A stretch of DNA of 5,293 bases, from NCBI GenBank assembly GCA_003521145.1, contig DOTL01000044.1, forward strand, positions 1 to 5,293, written 5' to 3'. Source of the DNA: Streptococcus sp. (lineage in GTDB: Bacteria; Bacillota; Bacilli; Lactobacillales; Streptococcaceae). The translations under genes were made by a program, and so were the position numbers. Of this stretch, positions 1 to 5,178 are shown one piece after another; position 1 is the stretch's first letter, and each line of letters begins with the position of its first letter. Under the pieces are notes generated by a model, which saw only the letters and a program-made list of their open reading frames with translations, was not told the origin of the DNA and ran no database searches.

Positions 1-81
1 ACCCACTATAGTTGACAAGGAGCTGAAAGACCTGTGACTAGCACCAAGGCCAATCGCAGGTCAATGTCTATTTACAGTTAC
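1..81. other. Unassigned left edge; possible 3' end of a plus-strand gene
   Basis: I recognise no complete gene here. On the plus strand, frame 2 reads P-T-I-V-D-K-E-L-K-D-L and stops at TGA 35-37. This looks like a plausible charged protein C-terminus, so a gene or a decayed mobile-element remnant may continue left of the window, but eleven residues cannot identify it. An imperfect inverted repeat, GACCTGTGA (29-37) against TCGCAGGTC (54-62), has nine pairs including one G-T and a 16-nt loop. It lacks a T-run on either side, so it is not a convincing intrinsic terminator for the neighbouring PspC gene. No clear terminator for that gene is visible before the window ends. Confidence 0.3.
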
Positions 82-345
82 TTACCAATTCCATTCATCT
101 TCAACAGGTTCAGCGTTTTTACGTTTACGTCCATTCTTGAGTTTGATTTCATGATAAATATCTTCTTTGTAAGGAACGAGAAAGGCTAAAACCAAGTATA
201 GGAAGATTCCAAACTGCGTTGAAACCATGAGAATGATAGCCAAGATACGAGCTAGAGCTAGGTCCCAGCCAAACTTATCTGCCAAACCTGCAACAACTCC
301 GGCGACGAGTCTATTTTTTCGTGTCTTATAAAAACGATTTGACAT
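82..345 (-). CDS. PspC-domain small membrane protein
   Basis: This 87-residue protein belongs to the PspC (phage shock protein C) domain family. These are small inner-membrane proteins linked to envelope stress, although streptococci generally lack the full enterobacterial Psp system and the role here is unknown. The PspC domain covers about residues 3-60. It starts with the basic stretch FYKTRKNRLVAG, followed by the typical GVVAGLADKFGWDLALAR segment and a hydrophobic membrane stretch at about 33-58. The tail is basic (NGRKRKN, 71-77) and then acidic and aromatic, ending EDEWNW. The ATG at 343-345 is preceded by a GGAG-type ribosome binding site nine bases upstream. Length and domain placement are normal for stand-alone streptococcal PspC proteins. 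It lies downstream of tex-sprT on the same strand but is separated from them by a terminator and has its own -10 box. Confidence 0.88.
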   Translation of the reverse strand: MSNRFYKTRKNRLVAGVVAGLADKFGWDLALARILAIILMVSTQFGIFLYLVLAFLVPYKEDIYHEIKLKNGRKRKNAEPVEDEWNW

Positions 346-376
346 GGTCTTCTTCTCCCATCATTTCTTTGATTTA

Positions 377-382
377 ATTATA
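377..382 (-). promoter_or_regulatory. Putative -10 box of the PspC-domain gene
   Basis: On the minus strand the sequence is a perfect TATAAT, about 32 nt before the ATG, leaving a leader of roughly 25 nt that includes the ribosome binding site. With a 17-nt spacer the -35 position (400-405) reads ATTTTT, a poor match to TTGACA that lies in the U-tract of the upstream sprT terminator. The -10 call rests on the perfect hexamer and its position. The surrounding AT-rich sequence makes chance matches possible. Confidence 0.5.
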
Positions 383-397
383 TGATTTTTTTAAATT

Positions 398-423
398 AAA
401 AAAATCAGCCCTAGGACTGATTT
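398..423 (-). terminator. Intrinsic terminator of the tex-sprT unit, overlapping the sprT stop codon
   Basis: On the minus strand AAATCAG pairs with CTGATTT (seven pairs), extended inward by a T-G and a C-G pair around a CTAG loop. A run of seven T follows immediately (398-404). The sprT stop codon TAG (411-413) lies in the loop and the last sense codons AAT CAG TCC form the 5' arm, so coding sequence and terminator share bases. It should separate tex-sprT transcription from the PspC gene, although the stem is AT-rich and may be leaky. Confidence 0.75.
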
Positions 424-851
424 AGAAAAATGAGCTTGCCTCGACACAACCCGCAGCCAAATTTCTGTGTATTGACACGGCGTTTTCGACGGTAAGTATG
501 GCCACAAGATTGGCACTGATAGAGATAATCATTTTCTTCTTGGCCTTGCATCTTTGGAGCGTATCTAAGGCCGTCAACCTTGTCTAGTAAATCCTTAAAG
601 TCTCTATCCGCATGCTTGTAGCCCTTCCCTTGAAAATAAAGGTGGTAATGACAGAGTTCGTGGCGGACGATTTTTCGAAAGGTTTCAAGTCCGTGTTCCT
701 CATAGAGTTTGGGGTTAAAATCTAAATGGCCATCCTTGAGAAAGAACCGCCCTCCGGTGGTTCGGAGACGCTTGTTCCACAAGGATTGGTGCTTAAATTC
801 CCAGCCAAAATCTTCTATAGAAACAGTCTTAACATAATCAGTTAGATTCAC
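411..851 (-). CDS. sprT: SprT family zinc metalloprotease-like protein
   Basis: This is a 146-residue SprT-like protein (SprT/Spartan superfamily, COG3091 type). The gluzincin-like motif HELCH at residues 64-68 supplies two histidine zinc ligands and the glutamate, and H80 in GYKHADRDF is a candidate third ligand. The C-terminal part is a zinc ribbon with paired cysteines C113/C116 (CQSC) and C133/C136 (CGLC). Eukaryotic relatives cleave DNA-protein crosslinks; the role of bacterial SprT is poorly defined, so protease activity is inferred from the motif. The start is GTG at 849-851, supported by the family-typical N-terminus MNLTDYVKTVSIEDFGW. No Shine-Dalgarno sequence precedes it, and the gene overlaps the 3' end of tex by 14 nt, which suggests translational coupling. 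Length is normal for streptococcal SprT. The stop codon lies within the intrinsic terminator. Confidence 0.92.
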   Translation of the reverse strand: MNLTDYVKTVSIEDFGWEFKHQSLWNKRLRTTGGRFFLKDGHLDFNPKLYEEHGLETFRKIVRHELCHYHLYFQGKGYKHADRDFKDLLDKVDGLRYAPKMQGQEENDYLYQCQSCGHTYRRKRRVNTQKFGCGLCRGKLIFLNQS

Positions 852-2970
852 GTGGATTCACCAAGGAGAGGTTGAGTTTTTCATGCTCCAAATCAACTTT
901 TGATACCCACACTGTAACCAAATCCCCAACAGAAACGACCTGACTTGGGTGGTTAACGAAGCTCTTGCTCATCTCAGATATATGGATAAGGCCATCCTCA
1001 TGGACGCCGATATCCACAAAGGCACCAAAGTCCACAACATTTCGGACTGTCCCTTCAAGTTTTTGTCCTACTGACAAGTCTTTGAGTTCAAGAACATCCT
1101 GACGAAGCACTGGTGCTTCAAAATCATCACGGAGGTCACGACCTGGTTTCAAAAGGTCAGCAATGATATCTTTGAGGGTTTCCTGTCCAAGTCCCAGCTC
1201 TTCCGCTGTTTCTTTAAGATTAAGAGCCTTCAATTTCTCTTTGGCAGAGTCGTCCAAGTCTGTGATATCCAACTGCTTGAAGAGGGCTTTTACCGCTGGG
1301 TAAGACTCTGGGTGGACTCCCGTATTATCCAAGATATTCTTAGCATTTGGGATACGGAGGAAACCGGCTGCTTGTTCGAAGGCCTTGGTACCAAGACGTG
1401 GGACCTTTTTGATTTCAGCACGTGATGCAATTTCACCATTTTCCTCACGATAGGCAACGATATTTTCAGAGATGGTCTTGTTAAGTCCTGACACGTGTGA
1501 CAAGAGGGTACTACTTGCCGTATTGACATTGACACCAACTTGGTTAACCACGGTATCGACGACGAAATCAAGATTTTCAGAAAGTTTCCTCTGACTAACA
1601 TCATGCTGGTATTGGCCTACTCCGATTGATTTAGGGTCAATCTTAACCAACTCAGCCAATGGATCTTGGAGACGACGGGCAATAGAAATGGCAGAGCGTT
1701 TTTCGACCGTCAAGTCTGGGAACTCATGGCGGGCCAACTCTGATGCAGAGTAGACAGAGGCACCACTTTCATTGACAATGACATAGGAAGTCTTTGGAAA
1801 ATCCTTGAGGACTTCTACCACAAAGGCTTCACTTTCACGGCTGGCTGTTCCATTACCAATAGCAATAATCTCAATGTCATGCTTTTTAAAGAGGTCAGCC
1901 AAGTCTTTTTTAGCCTGTGCGATTTTGACCTTACTTGCTGGAGCTACTGGATAGATAACTTGCGTTGTAATGAGCTTACCAGTTTGGTCAACCACGGCCA
2001 ACTTAGCCCCTGTACGAAAGGCTGGGTCAAAACCAAGTACCATCTTGCCTTTAAGTGGTGAGACTAGGAGAAGGCTTCGAAGATTTTGAGAGAAAAGTTG
2101 AATAGCACCATCTTCTGCTGCTTCAGTCAATTCGCTACGGATACGACGCTCCATGGCTGGGATGATTTTCTTCTTGAGAGATTGGTTGATAACTTCCTCG
2201 ATATAGTCATTTTTTTGTTTGAAACGAGCACTGTAGAAACGGTGCATCTTCTCAAGATTGTGCTTAAAGCTTACCTTGATAACGCCTAGTTTCTCACCAC
2301 GGTTAAGGGCTAACGTACGGTAACCTTGAAGTTTAGACACCTTATCTTCAAAATCATAGTAAATCTTGAAAGTTTCTTTTTCATCCAGCGATTGATCCTT
2401 GAGGGTTGAAGTGATGTCACTGTTGTTCCAGATTTCGTTGTAGGTCCAAGACCGCAAGCTATTGTCCTCAGAAAAGGCCTCAACCAAAATATCCACAGCA
2501 CCCGCAAGAGCGTTATCAGCTGTTGGAAAGGCTTCAGATGTCAGCTTTTCAGCTTCAGCCTTGAGGTTTGGACTATTTTGCAAGATAAGACGAGCCAATG
2601 GGAAAAGACCTGCTTCACGAGCAATAGTCGCTTTGGTGCGGCGCTTTTCCTTATAGGGGAGGTAGAGTTCTTCCACATCTGCCAACTTTTCAGCCGCTTC
2701 AATGGCTACCTTGAGTTGGTCAGTCAATTTACCCTGAGCCTCAATCTTGGCCATAACCGTTTCCTTACGGTCTTGAAGAGTAGTCAAGGACTTGTCCATA
2801 TCAATGATAGCCTTGATTTGCGTTTCATCCAGATTGCCTGTTTTTTCCTTACGGTAACGGGCAATGAAAGGAATGGTATTGCCTTCTGCGGTCAATTCCA
2901 AAACTGTTTCAACTTGTTGTTTTTTTAGGCCCATTTCCTGAGCCAATGTCTCTAGATTACGATTTTCCAT
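838..2970 (-). CDS. tex: Transcription accessory protein Tex (S1 RNA-binding)
   Basis: This 710-residue protein has the full Tex architecture. Tex is a conserved cytoplasmic nucleic-acid-binding protein that associates with transcription and affects virulence or stress traits in several bacteria; its exact biochemical role is unsettled. The helical N-terminal region contains the signature TIPFIARYRKEKTGNLDE (32-49) and LYLPYKEKRRTKATIA (102-117). A YqgF/RNase H-like domain starts at about 309 with VLGFDPAFRTGAKLAVVD and includes NESGASVYSASELAR (400-414). A helix-hairpin-helix region follows at about 475-560 (VNQVGVNVNTASSTLLSHVSG). The C-terminal S1 domain occupies about 635-703 (GQKLEGTVRNVVDFGAFVDI, then HEDGLIHISEMS). 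Length matches Gram-positive Tex proteins and no disruption is seen. The ATG at 2968-2970 gives the family-typical N-terminus. It has no recognisable Shine-Dalgarno sequence and lies just after an extended -10 box. sprT overlaps its 3' end. Confidence 0.96.
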   Translation of the reverse strand: MENRNLETLAQEMGLKKQQVETVLELTAEGNTIPFIARYRKEKTGNLDETQIKAIIDMDKSLTTLQDRKETVMAKIEAQGKLTDQLKVAIEAAEKLADVEELYLPYKEKRRTKATIAREAGLFPLARLILQNSPNLKAEAEKLTSEAFPTADNALAGAVDILVEAFSEDNSLRSWTYNEIWNNSDITSTLKDQSLDEKETFKIYYDFEDKVSKLQGYRTLALNRGEKLGVIKVSFKHNLEKMHRFYSARFKQKNDYIEEVINQSLKKKIIPAMERRIRSELTEAAEDGAIQLFSQNLRSLLLVSPLKGKMVLGFDPAFRTGAKLAVVDQTGKLITTQVIYPVAPASKVKIAQAKKDLADLFKKHDIEIIAIGNGTASRESEAFVVEVLKDFPKTSYVIVNESGASVYSASELARHEFPDLTVEKRSAISIARRLQDPLAELVKIDPKSIGVGQYQHDVSQRKLSENLDFVVDTVVNQVGVNVNTASSTLLSHVSGLNKTISENIVAYREENGEIASRAEIKKVPRLGTKAFEQAAGFLRIPNAKNILDNTGVHPESYPAVKALFKQLDITDLDDSAKEKLKALNLKETAEELGLGQETLKDIIADLLKPGRDLRDDFEAPVLRQDVLELKDLSVGQKLEGTVRNVVDFGAFVDIGVHEDGLIHISEMSKSFVNHPSQVVSVGDLVTVWVSKVDLEHEKLNLSLVNPRESN

Positions 2971-2977
2971 AAGTTCT

Positions 2978-2986
2978 ATTATACCA
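2978..2986 (-). promoter_or_regulatory. Extended -10 promoter element of tex
   Basis: On the minus strand the sequence is TGGTATAAT, a full extended -10 (TGnTATAAT), seven bases before the tex ATG. No good -35 hexamer is visible at 16-18 nt spacing, which is normal for extended -10 promoters. Initiation six to eight bases after the hexamer would place the transcript start at, or one or two bases before, the A of the ATG. This promoter would therefore give a leaderless or nearly leaderless mRNA. An additional upstream promoter cannot be excluded. Confidence 0.65.
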
Positions 2987-3051
2987 TGATAGGAGATTTG
3001 CTTGGGTAGAAAACCTTGTAGCTGAAGCGAGAATTTTTAAACAAGAGGTAG

Positions 3052-3057
3052 TATAAT
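3052..3057 (+). promoter_or_regulatory. Putative -10 box of the permease operon
   Basis: A perfect TATAAT occurs within GGTAGTATAATAGAAGG. No TTGACA-like -35 is seen 16-18 nt upstream; the 17-nt position reads GAGAAT, so an activator or flanking AT-rich sequence may compensate. Transcription would start near 3064 and give a leader of about 183 nt before the first ATG at 3247. It is divergent from the tex promoter, with about 70 bp between the two -10 boxes. Confidence 0.5.
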
Positions 3058-3076
3058 AGAAGGTAAACCTATTGTT

Positions 3077-3115
3077 ATGGGCTATTTCTAACAGAAATGA
3101 CGCCCTTAGTATCTT
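3077..3115 (+). repeat. Leader direct repeat, copy 1
   Basis: This copy begins ATGGGCTATTTCT and ends CGCCCTTAGTATCTT. Compared by eye with copy 2 it is identical at 33 of 39 bases, with a 2-nt insertion in copy 2. The core CAGAAAT-nn-CGCCCTTAGTATCTT is identical except for the two marked bases. Weaker similarity continues to the right (AACTCGGG at 3125-3132 against AACTCGGAGG in the ribosome binding site region), hinting that the original duplication was longer. Confidence 0.75.
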
Positions 3116-3186
3116 TTGTAACTGAACTCGGGTTATTTCTTTCGGAAAATAGATGCATCTTCCTAGAAGCAGAGTTTCTTCGACTG

Positions 3187-3227
3187 ATGCCCTAATTTTC
3201 TGTCAGAAATATCGCCCTTAGTATCTT
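3187..3227 (+). repeat. Leader direct repeat, copy 2
   Basis: This copy begins ATGCCCTAATTTTCTG and ends CGCCCTTAGTATCTT, 110-112 bp downstream of copy 1. It lies immediately before the ribosome binding site of the first operon gene. The differences from copy 1 cluster in pairs: GG to CC, AA to GT, and GA to AT. Confidence 0.75.
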
Positions 3228-3236
3228 AATTAACTC

Positions 3237-3241
3237 GGAGG
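3237..3241 (+). promoter_or_regulatory. Ribosome binding site of the 43-aa ORF
   Basis: A GGAGG core lies five bases before the ATG at 3247. It is the strongest Shine-Dalgarno sequence in the window. It is the main sequence support that the short downstream reading frame is really translated. Confidence 0.8.
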
Positions 3242-3246
3242 CTTTT

Positions 3247-3378
3247 ATGGCAGTTATTCAGAAAAAAACAAATGAACTTGAAAGCATGATGGCATCTTTT
3301 GCGGATATCCCTGATTTTGAAAAGGCGGGAACTGATCCTAAGAAGGACAAACGTCTTCAAGAAGATAAGAAGAAATAA
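3247..3378 (+). CDS. Small charged protein (43 aa), first gene of the permease operon
   Basis: This 43-residue protein starts MAVIQKKTNELESMMASFAD, continues IPDFEKAGTDPKKDKRLQE and ends DKKK. The N-terminal half could form an amphipathic helix. The second half is very rich in lysine and aspartate/glutamate and is probably disordered. No membrane segment, signal peptide or cysteine is present. From memory it resembles the tiny streptococcal proteins named SPJ_0845 family, whose function is unknown; this match was not checked. Evidence for expression is the excellent GGAGG ribosome binding site five bases before the ATG and the five-base gap to the permease start, which suggests translational coupling. 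A regulatory or accessory role for the permease is only an inference from position. Confidence 0.8.
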   Translation: MAVIQKKTNELESMMASFADIPDFEKAGTDPKKDKRLQEDKKK

Positions 3379-3383
3379 CAGTT

Positions 3384-4286
3384 ATGGCTATTTTTCATCA
3401 ACTACCAGATAGCGTTTTGCAGCTTCTGGCAGTTTTTCTATCTATTATTATCGAAGCCCTTCCCTTTGTTTTGTTGGGAAGTATTCTGTCTGGCTTTATC
3501 GAAGTCTTTGTGACTCCTGAAAAGGTACAAAACTTCCTGCCGAAAAACAAGGTCCTGGCTATTCTCTTTGGAACTCTAATTGGTTTTATTTTCCCTTCTT
3601 GTGAATGTGGGATTGTTCCCATTATCACGCGCTTTTTAGAGAAAAAAGTGCCTAGCTACACGGCTATTCCTTTCATGGCAACTGCCCCTATTATCAATCC
3701 AGTCGTTCTCTTTGCGACCTATACGGCCTTTGGGAACTCTTGGTACTACGTGATTTTACGTTTCCTCGGGGCTTTCTTGATTGCCATGATTTTGGGAATC
3801 TTGCTGGGCTTTGTGGTGGATGACCAGATTCTTAAGGAAAATCGAAAGGTCAGTCATGTGCACGACTATAGTGGTTTGTCAGCTGGTAAGAAAGTTTTTC
3901 AAGCCTTGATTCATGCGGTAGATGAATTTTTCGACACTGGGCGTTACCTGATTTTCGGGAGCCTGGTGGCCGCAAGTATGCAGACCTATCTACCTACCCG
4001 TATTCTTACGACAATCGGGCACAATTCGGTGACAGCCATCCTCATCATGATGTTTTTGGCCTTTATCCTCTCGCTTTGTTCAGAGGCGGATGCCTTTATC
4101 GGGGCTTCCTTGCTCTCTAGTTTTGGAGTGGCACCAACAGTGGCCTTTCTTATCATTGGTCCTATGGTTGATATCAAGAACTTGATTATGATGAAACATC
4201 AGTTTAAGACTCGCTTTGTCGGTCTCTTCGTAGGGACCGCAAGTCTGGTGACAATCGTTTACTGTCTGCTACTGGGGGTGATTTAA
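3384..4286 (+). CDS. PF03773/COG0701 family permease (YcgR/YraQ-like)
   Basis: This 300-residue integral membrane protein belongs to the permease family often annotated DUF318, UPF0718 or ArsP_1. It has about eight hydrophobic segments, roughly at 10-38, 56-72, 92-115, 121-146, 187-205, 214-232, 237-262 and 277-299. Family hallmarks are PSCECGIVP (71-79) with C73 and C75 on the end of a membrane segment, APIINP (101-106), and CSEADAFIG (232-240) with C232 and D236. A further conserved-looking stretch is GPMVDIKN (259-266). The polar loop at about 147-186 contains H158 and H160. Some relatives export organoarsenicals, but most have no known substrate, so thiol or metal chemistry at the CxC pair is an inference. 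The ATG follows the small ORF stop by five bases and has only a weak Shine-Dalgarno sequence. The stop overlaps the next start (TAATG). Confidence 0.9.
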   Translation: MAIFHQLPDSVLQLLAVFLSIIIEALPFVLLGSILSGFIEVFVTPEKVQNFLPKNKVLAILFGTLIGFIFPSCECGIVPIITRFLEKKVPSYTAIPFMATAPIINPVVLFATYTAFGNSWYYVILRFLGAFLIAMILGILLGFVVDDQILKENRKVSHVHDYSGLSAGKKVFQALIHAVDEFFDTGRYLIFGSLVAASMQTYLPTRILTTIGHNSVTAILIMMFLAFILSLCSEADAFIGASLLSSFGVAPTVAFLIIGPMVDIKNLIMMKHQFKTRFVGLFVGTASLVTIVYCLLLGVI

Positions 4287-5101
4287 TGTTACGTTTTCTC
4301 ATCTTATCTGGGTATTTTGAGCTGGTCATGTACTTACAAGTTTCTGGCAAGCTCAACCAGTACATTAATATCCACTACTCCTACTTGGCCTACATTTCCA
4401 TGGTGCTTTCCTTTATCCTCGCTGTGGTTCAACTCATTGTTTGGATGAAGCAGATGAAGGTTAACTCGCATTTGTCAGGTCGAGTAGCCAAGGTAGCCAG
4501 CATCGTTCTCTTGGCCTTTCCAGTCCTCACTGGACTTTTAGTACCAACAGTAACCTTGGATGCCAATACCGTATCAGCTAAGGGTTATCATTTTCCACTG
4601 GCTACAGGGAGCGATCCTAACCAGGCCGACCAAGAGGGAACGACTATCCAGTATTTGAAGCCAGACACCAGCTCCTACTTCACCTCCTCAGCTTATGAGA
4701 AGGAGATGACCAAGGAGCTAGCCAAGTACAAGGGACGTGAGACCATCCAGATTACCACGGAAAATTACATGGAAGTCATGGAGCTCATCTACCTCTATCC
4801 TAACGATTTCGTGGGCAAGAAGGTCACCTATACCGGCTTTGTTTACAATGACCCACAGACCAAGGGTTATCAGTTCATCTTCCGTTTTGGTATCATCCAC
4901 TGTATCGCTGATTCAGGTGTTTACGGACTGGCGACGAGAGGAAGTGACCAAACCTTCAAGGAGAATACCTGGGTAAAAGTCACTGGTACCATCACTGTGG
5001 ATTATTATCAAAATCTTAAACAGAGCCTCCCTATCCTCAATTTGACTGAGGTTAAAGAGGTCGGTCAGCCTGACAATCCCTATGTTTATCGCGTATTTTA
5101 A
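4286..5101 (+). CDS. TIGR03943/DUF1980 family membrane protein (YcgQ-like), permease partner
   Basis: This 271-residue protein has an N-terminal membrane part with hydrophobic segments at about 5-20, 33-54 and 69-90, and a large C-terminal domain, probably outside the membrane. The sequence VTYTGFVYNDP (180-190), FIFRFGIIHCIADSGVYGL (198-216) and NTWVKVTGTI (228-237) fits the C-terminal domain of the TIGR03943/DUF1980 family (COG3689). That family is repeatedly encoded beside COG0701 permeases, as with B. subtilis ycgQ/ycgR. From memory many relatives have two adjacent cysteines where this protein has H205-C206, so a metal-binding role is uncertain. The ATG shares one base with the permease stop and is preceded by GGGGGTG, a good ribosome binding site. 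The two products probably form a membrane complex. A strong hairpin terminator follows directly. Confidence 0.88.
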   Translation: MLRFLILSGYFELVMYLQVSGKLNQYINIHYSYLAYISMVLSFILAVVQLIVWMKQMKVNSHLSGRVAKVASIVLLAFPVLTGLLVPTVTLDANTVSAKGYHFPLATGSDPNQADQEGTTIQYLKPDTSSYFTSSAYEKEMTKELAKYKGRETIQITTENYMEVMELIYLYPNDFVGKKVTYTGFVYNDPQTKGYQFIFRFGIIHCIADSGVYGLATRGSDQTFKENTWVKVTGTITVDYYQNLKQSLPILNLTEVKEVGQPDNPYVYRVF

Positions 5102-5130
5102 AAAGCCAAGTTCAGTTGAACTGGCTTTTT
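5101..5130. terminator. Bidirectional intrinsic terminator between the permease operon and the CRISPR array
   Basis: AAAAGCC pairs with GGCTTTT and AGTTC with GAACT, with one bulged A (5108) and an AGTT loop, giving a stem of twelve pairs. On the plus strand it is followed by a T-run ending the permease operon. On the minus strand the same hairpin reads AAAAAGCCAGTTC with a T-run ending GGCTTTTTT, so it can also stop transcription coming leftward from the CRISPR array. The operon stop codon TAA (5099-5101) touches its left arm. Confidence 0.88.
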
Positions 5131-5142
5131 ATGTTGAATCAA

Positions 5143-5178
5143 ACTGTACAGTTACTTAAATCTTGAGAGTACAAAAAC
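5143..5178 (-). repeat. Degenerate terminal CRISPR repeat
   Basis: This is the last repeat in transcription order. It differs from the consensus only in its final two crRNA-sense bases (positions 35-36, AC to GT). The 5' part, which enters the crRNA of spacer 1 and pairs with tracrRNA, is intact, so spacer 1 should still yield a functional guide. A changed terminal repeat identifies this as the trailer (oldest) end of the array, confirming that the leader is to the right. Confidence 0.9.

Larger units (their letters stand above)
3064..3246 (+). other. Long repeat-containing 5' leader of the permease operon
   Basis: This non-coding stretch contains two copies of a ~40-nt direct repeat and three related short dyads. 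Dyad 1 is ATTTCT-AAC-AGAAAT (3084-3098), flanked by GGGC (3079-3082) and GCCC (3102-3105). Dyad 2 is ATTTCT-TTC-GGAAAAT (3135-3150), with one bulged A. Dyad 3 is TTTCT-GTC-AGAAA (3197-3209). The left arm of dyad 1 could instead pair with copy 2 (TATTTCT with AGAAATA, GGGC with GCCC), which would make two competing folds possible. A GCATC/GATGC pair (3155-3159, 3186-3190) encloses a further hairpin with GAAG/CTTC. I recognise no known riboswitch, T-box or attenuator terminator. It could be a regulatory RNA, a set of operators for a dimeric DNA-binding protein, or a decayed repeat element. Confidence 0.45.

Noticed and set aside
29..62. Inverted repeat as intrinsic terminator of the PspC gene
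   Set aside because: The loop is 16 nt, the stem includes a G-T pair, and no T-run follows on the minus strand.
325..363. Twelve-codon upstream frame (MMGEEDHVKSFL) overlapping the PspC start on the minus strand
   Set aside because: It is out of frame with the PspC gene, its ATG precedes the GGAG site rather than following one, and so short a frame easily arises by chance.
1290..1604. 104-residue open frame on the minus strand in another frame of tex
   Set aside because: It is fully inside tex on the same strand, and the tex frame has unmistakable family motifs through this stretch. The alternative has low-complexity serine- and valine-rich content and no motif.
2578..2928. 116-residue open frame on the plus strand opposite the 5' part of tex
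   Set aside because: It lies entirely antisense to the well-conserved tex coding sequence, has no recognisable domain and no convincing ribosome binding site. It is explained by codon bias of tex.
3077..3091. Four-codon leader peptide (MGYF) at the start of the permease leader
   Set aside because: The only purine-rich stretch is 13 bases upstream and lies before the expected transcript start. There are no regulatory codon runs and no attenuator terminator follows.
3133..3212. Possible CodY boxes (AATTTTCnGAAAATT) in the leader dyads
   Set aside because: The match near 3135-3150 has about four mismatches of 15, and the dyad at 3195-3210 matches only the left half, having a wider centre. This is too weak to call a site in AT-rich DNA.
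3226..3233. TTAATTAA palindrome as a zinc-repressor AdcR site upstream of the putative metal-related operon
   Set aside because: AdcR sites as I recall need TTAACnnGTTAA spacing. Only an eight-base AT palindrome is present here.
3398..3628. 76-residue minus-strand open frame opposite the permease start
   Set aside because: It is antisense to conserved permease segments including the PSCECG motif, with no ribosome binding site or independent support.
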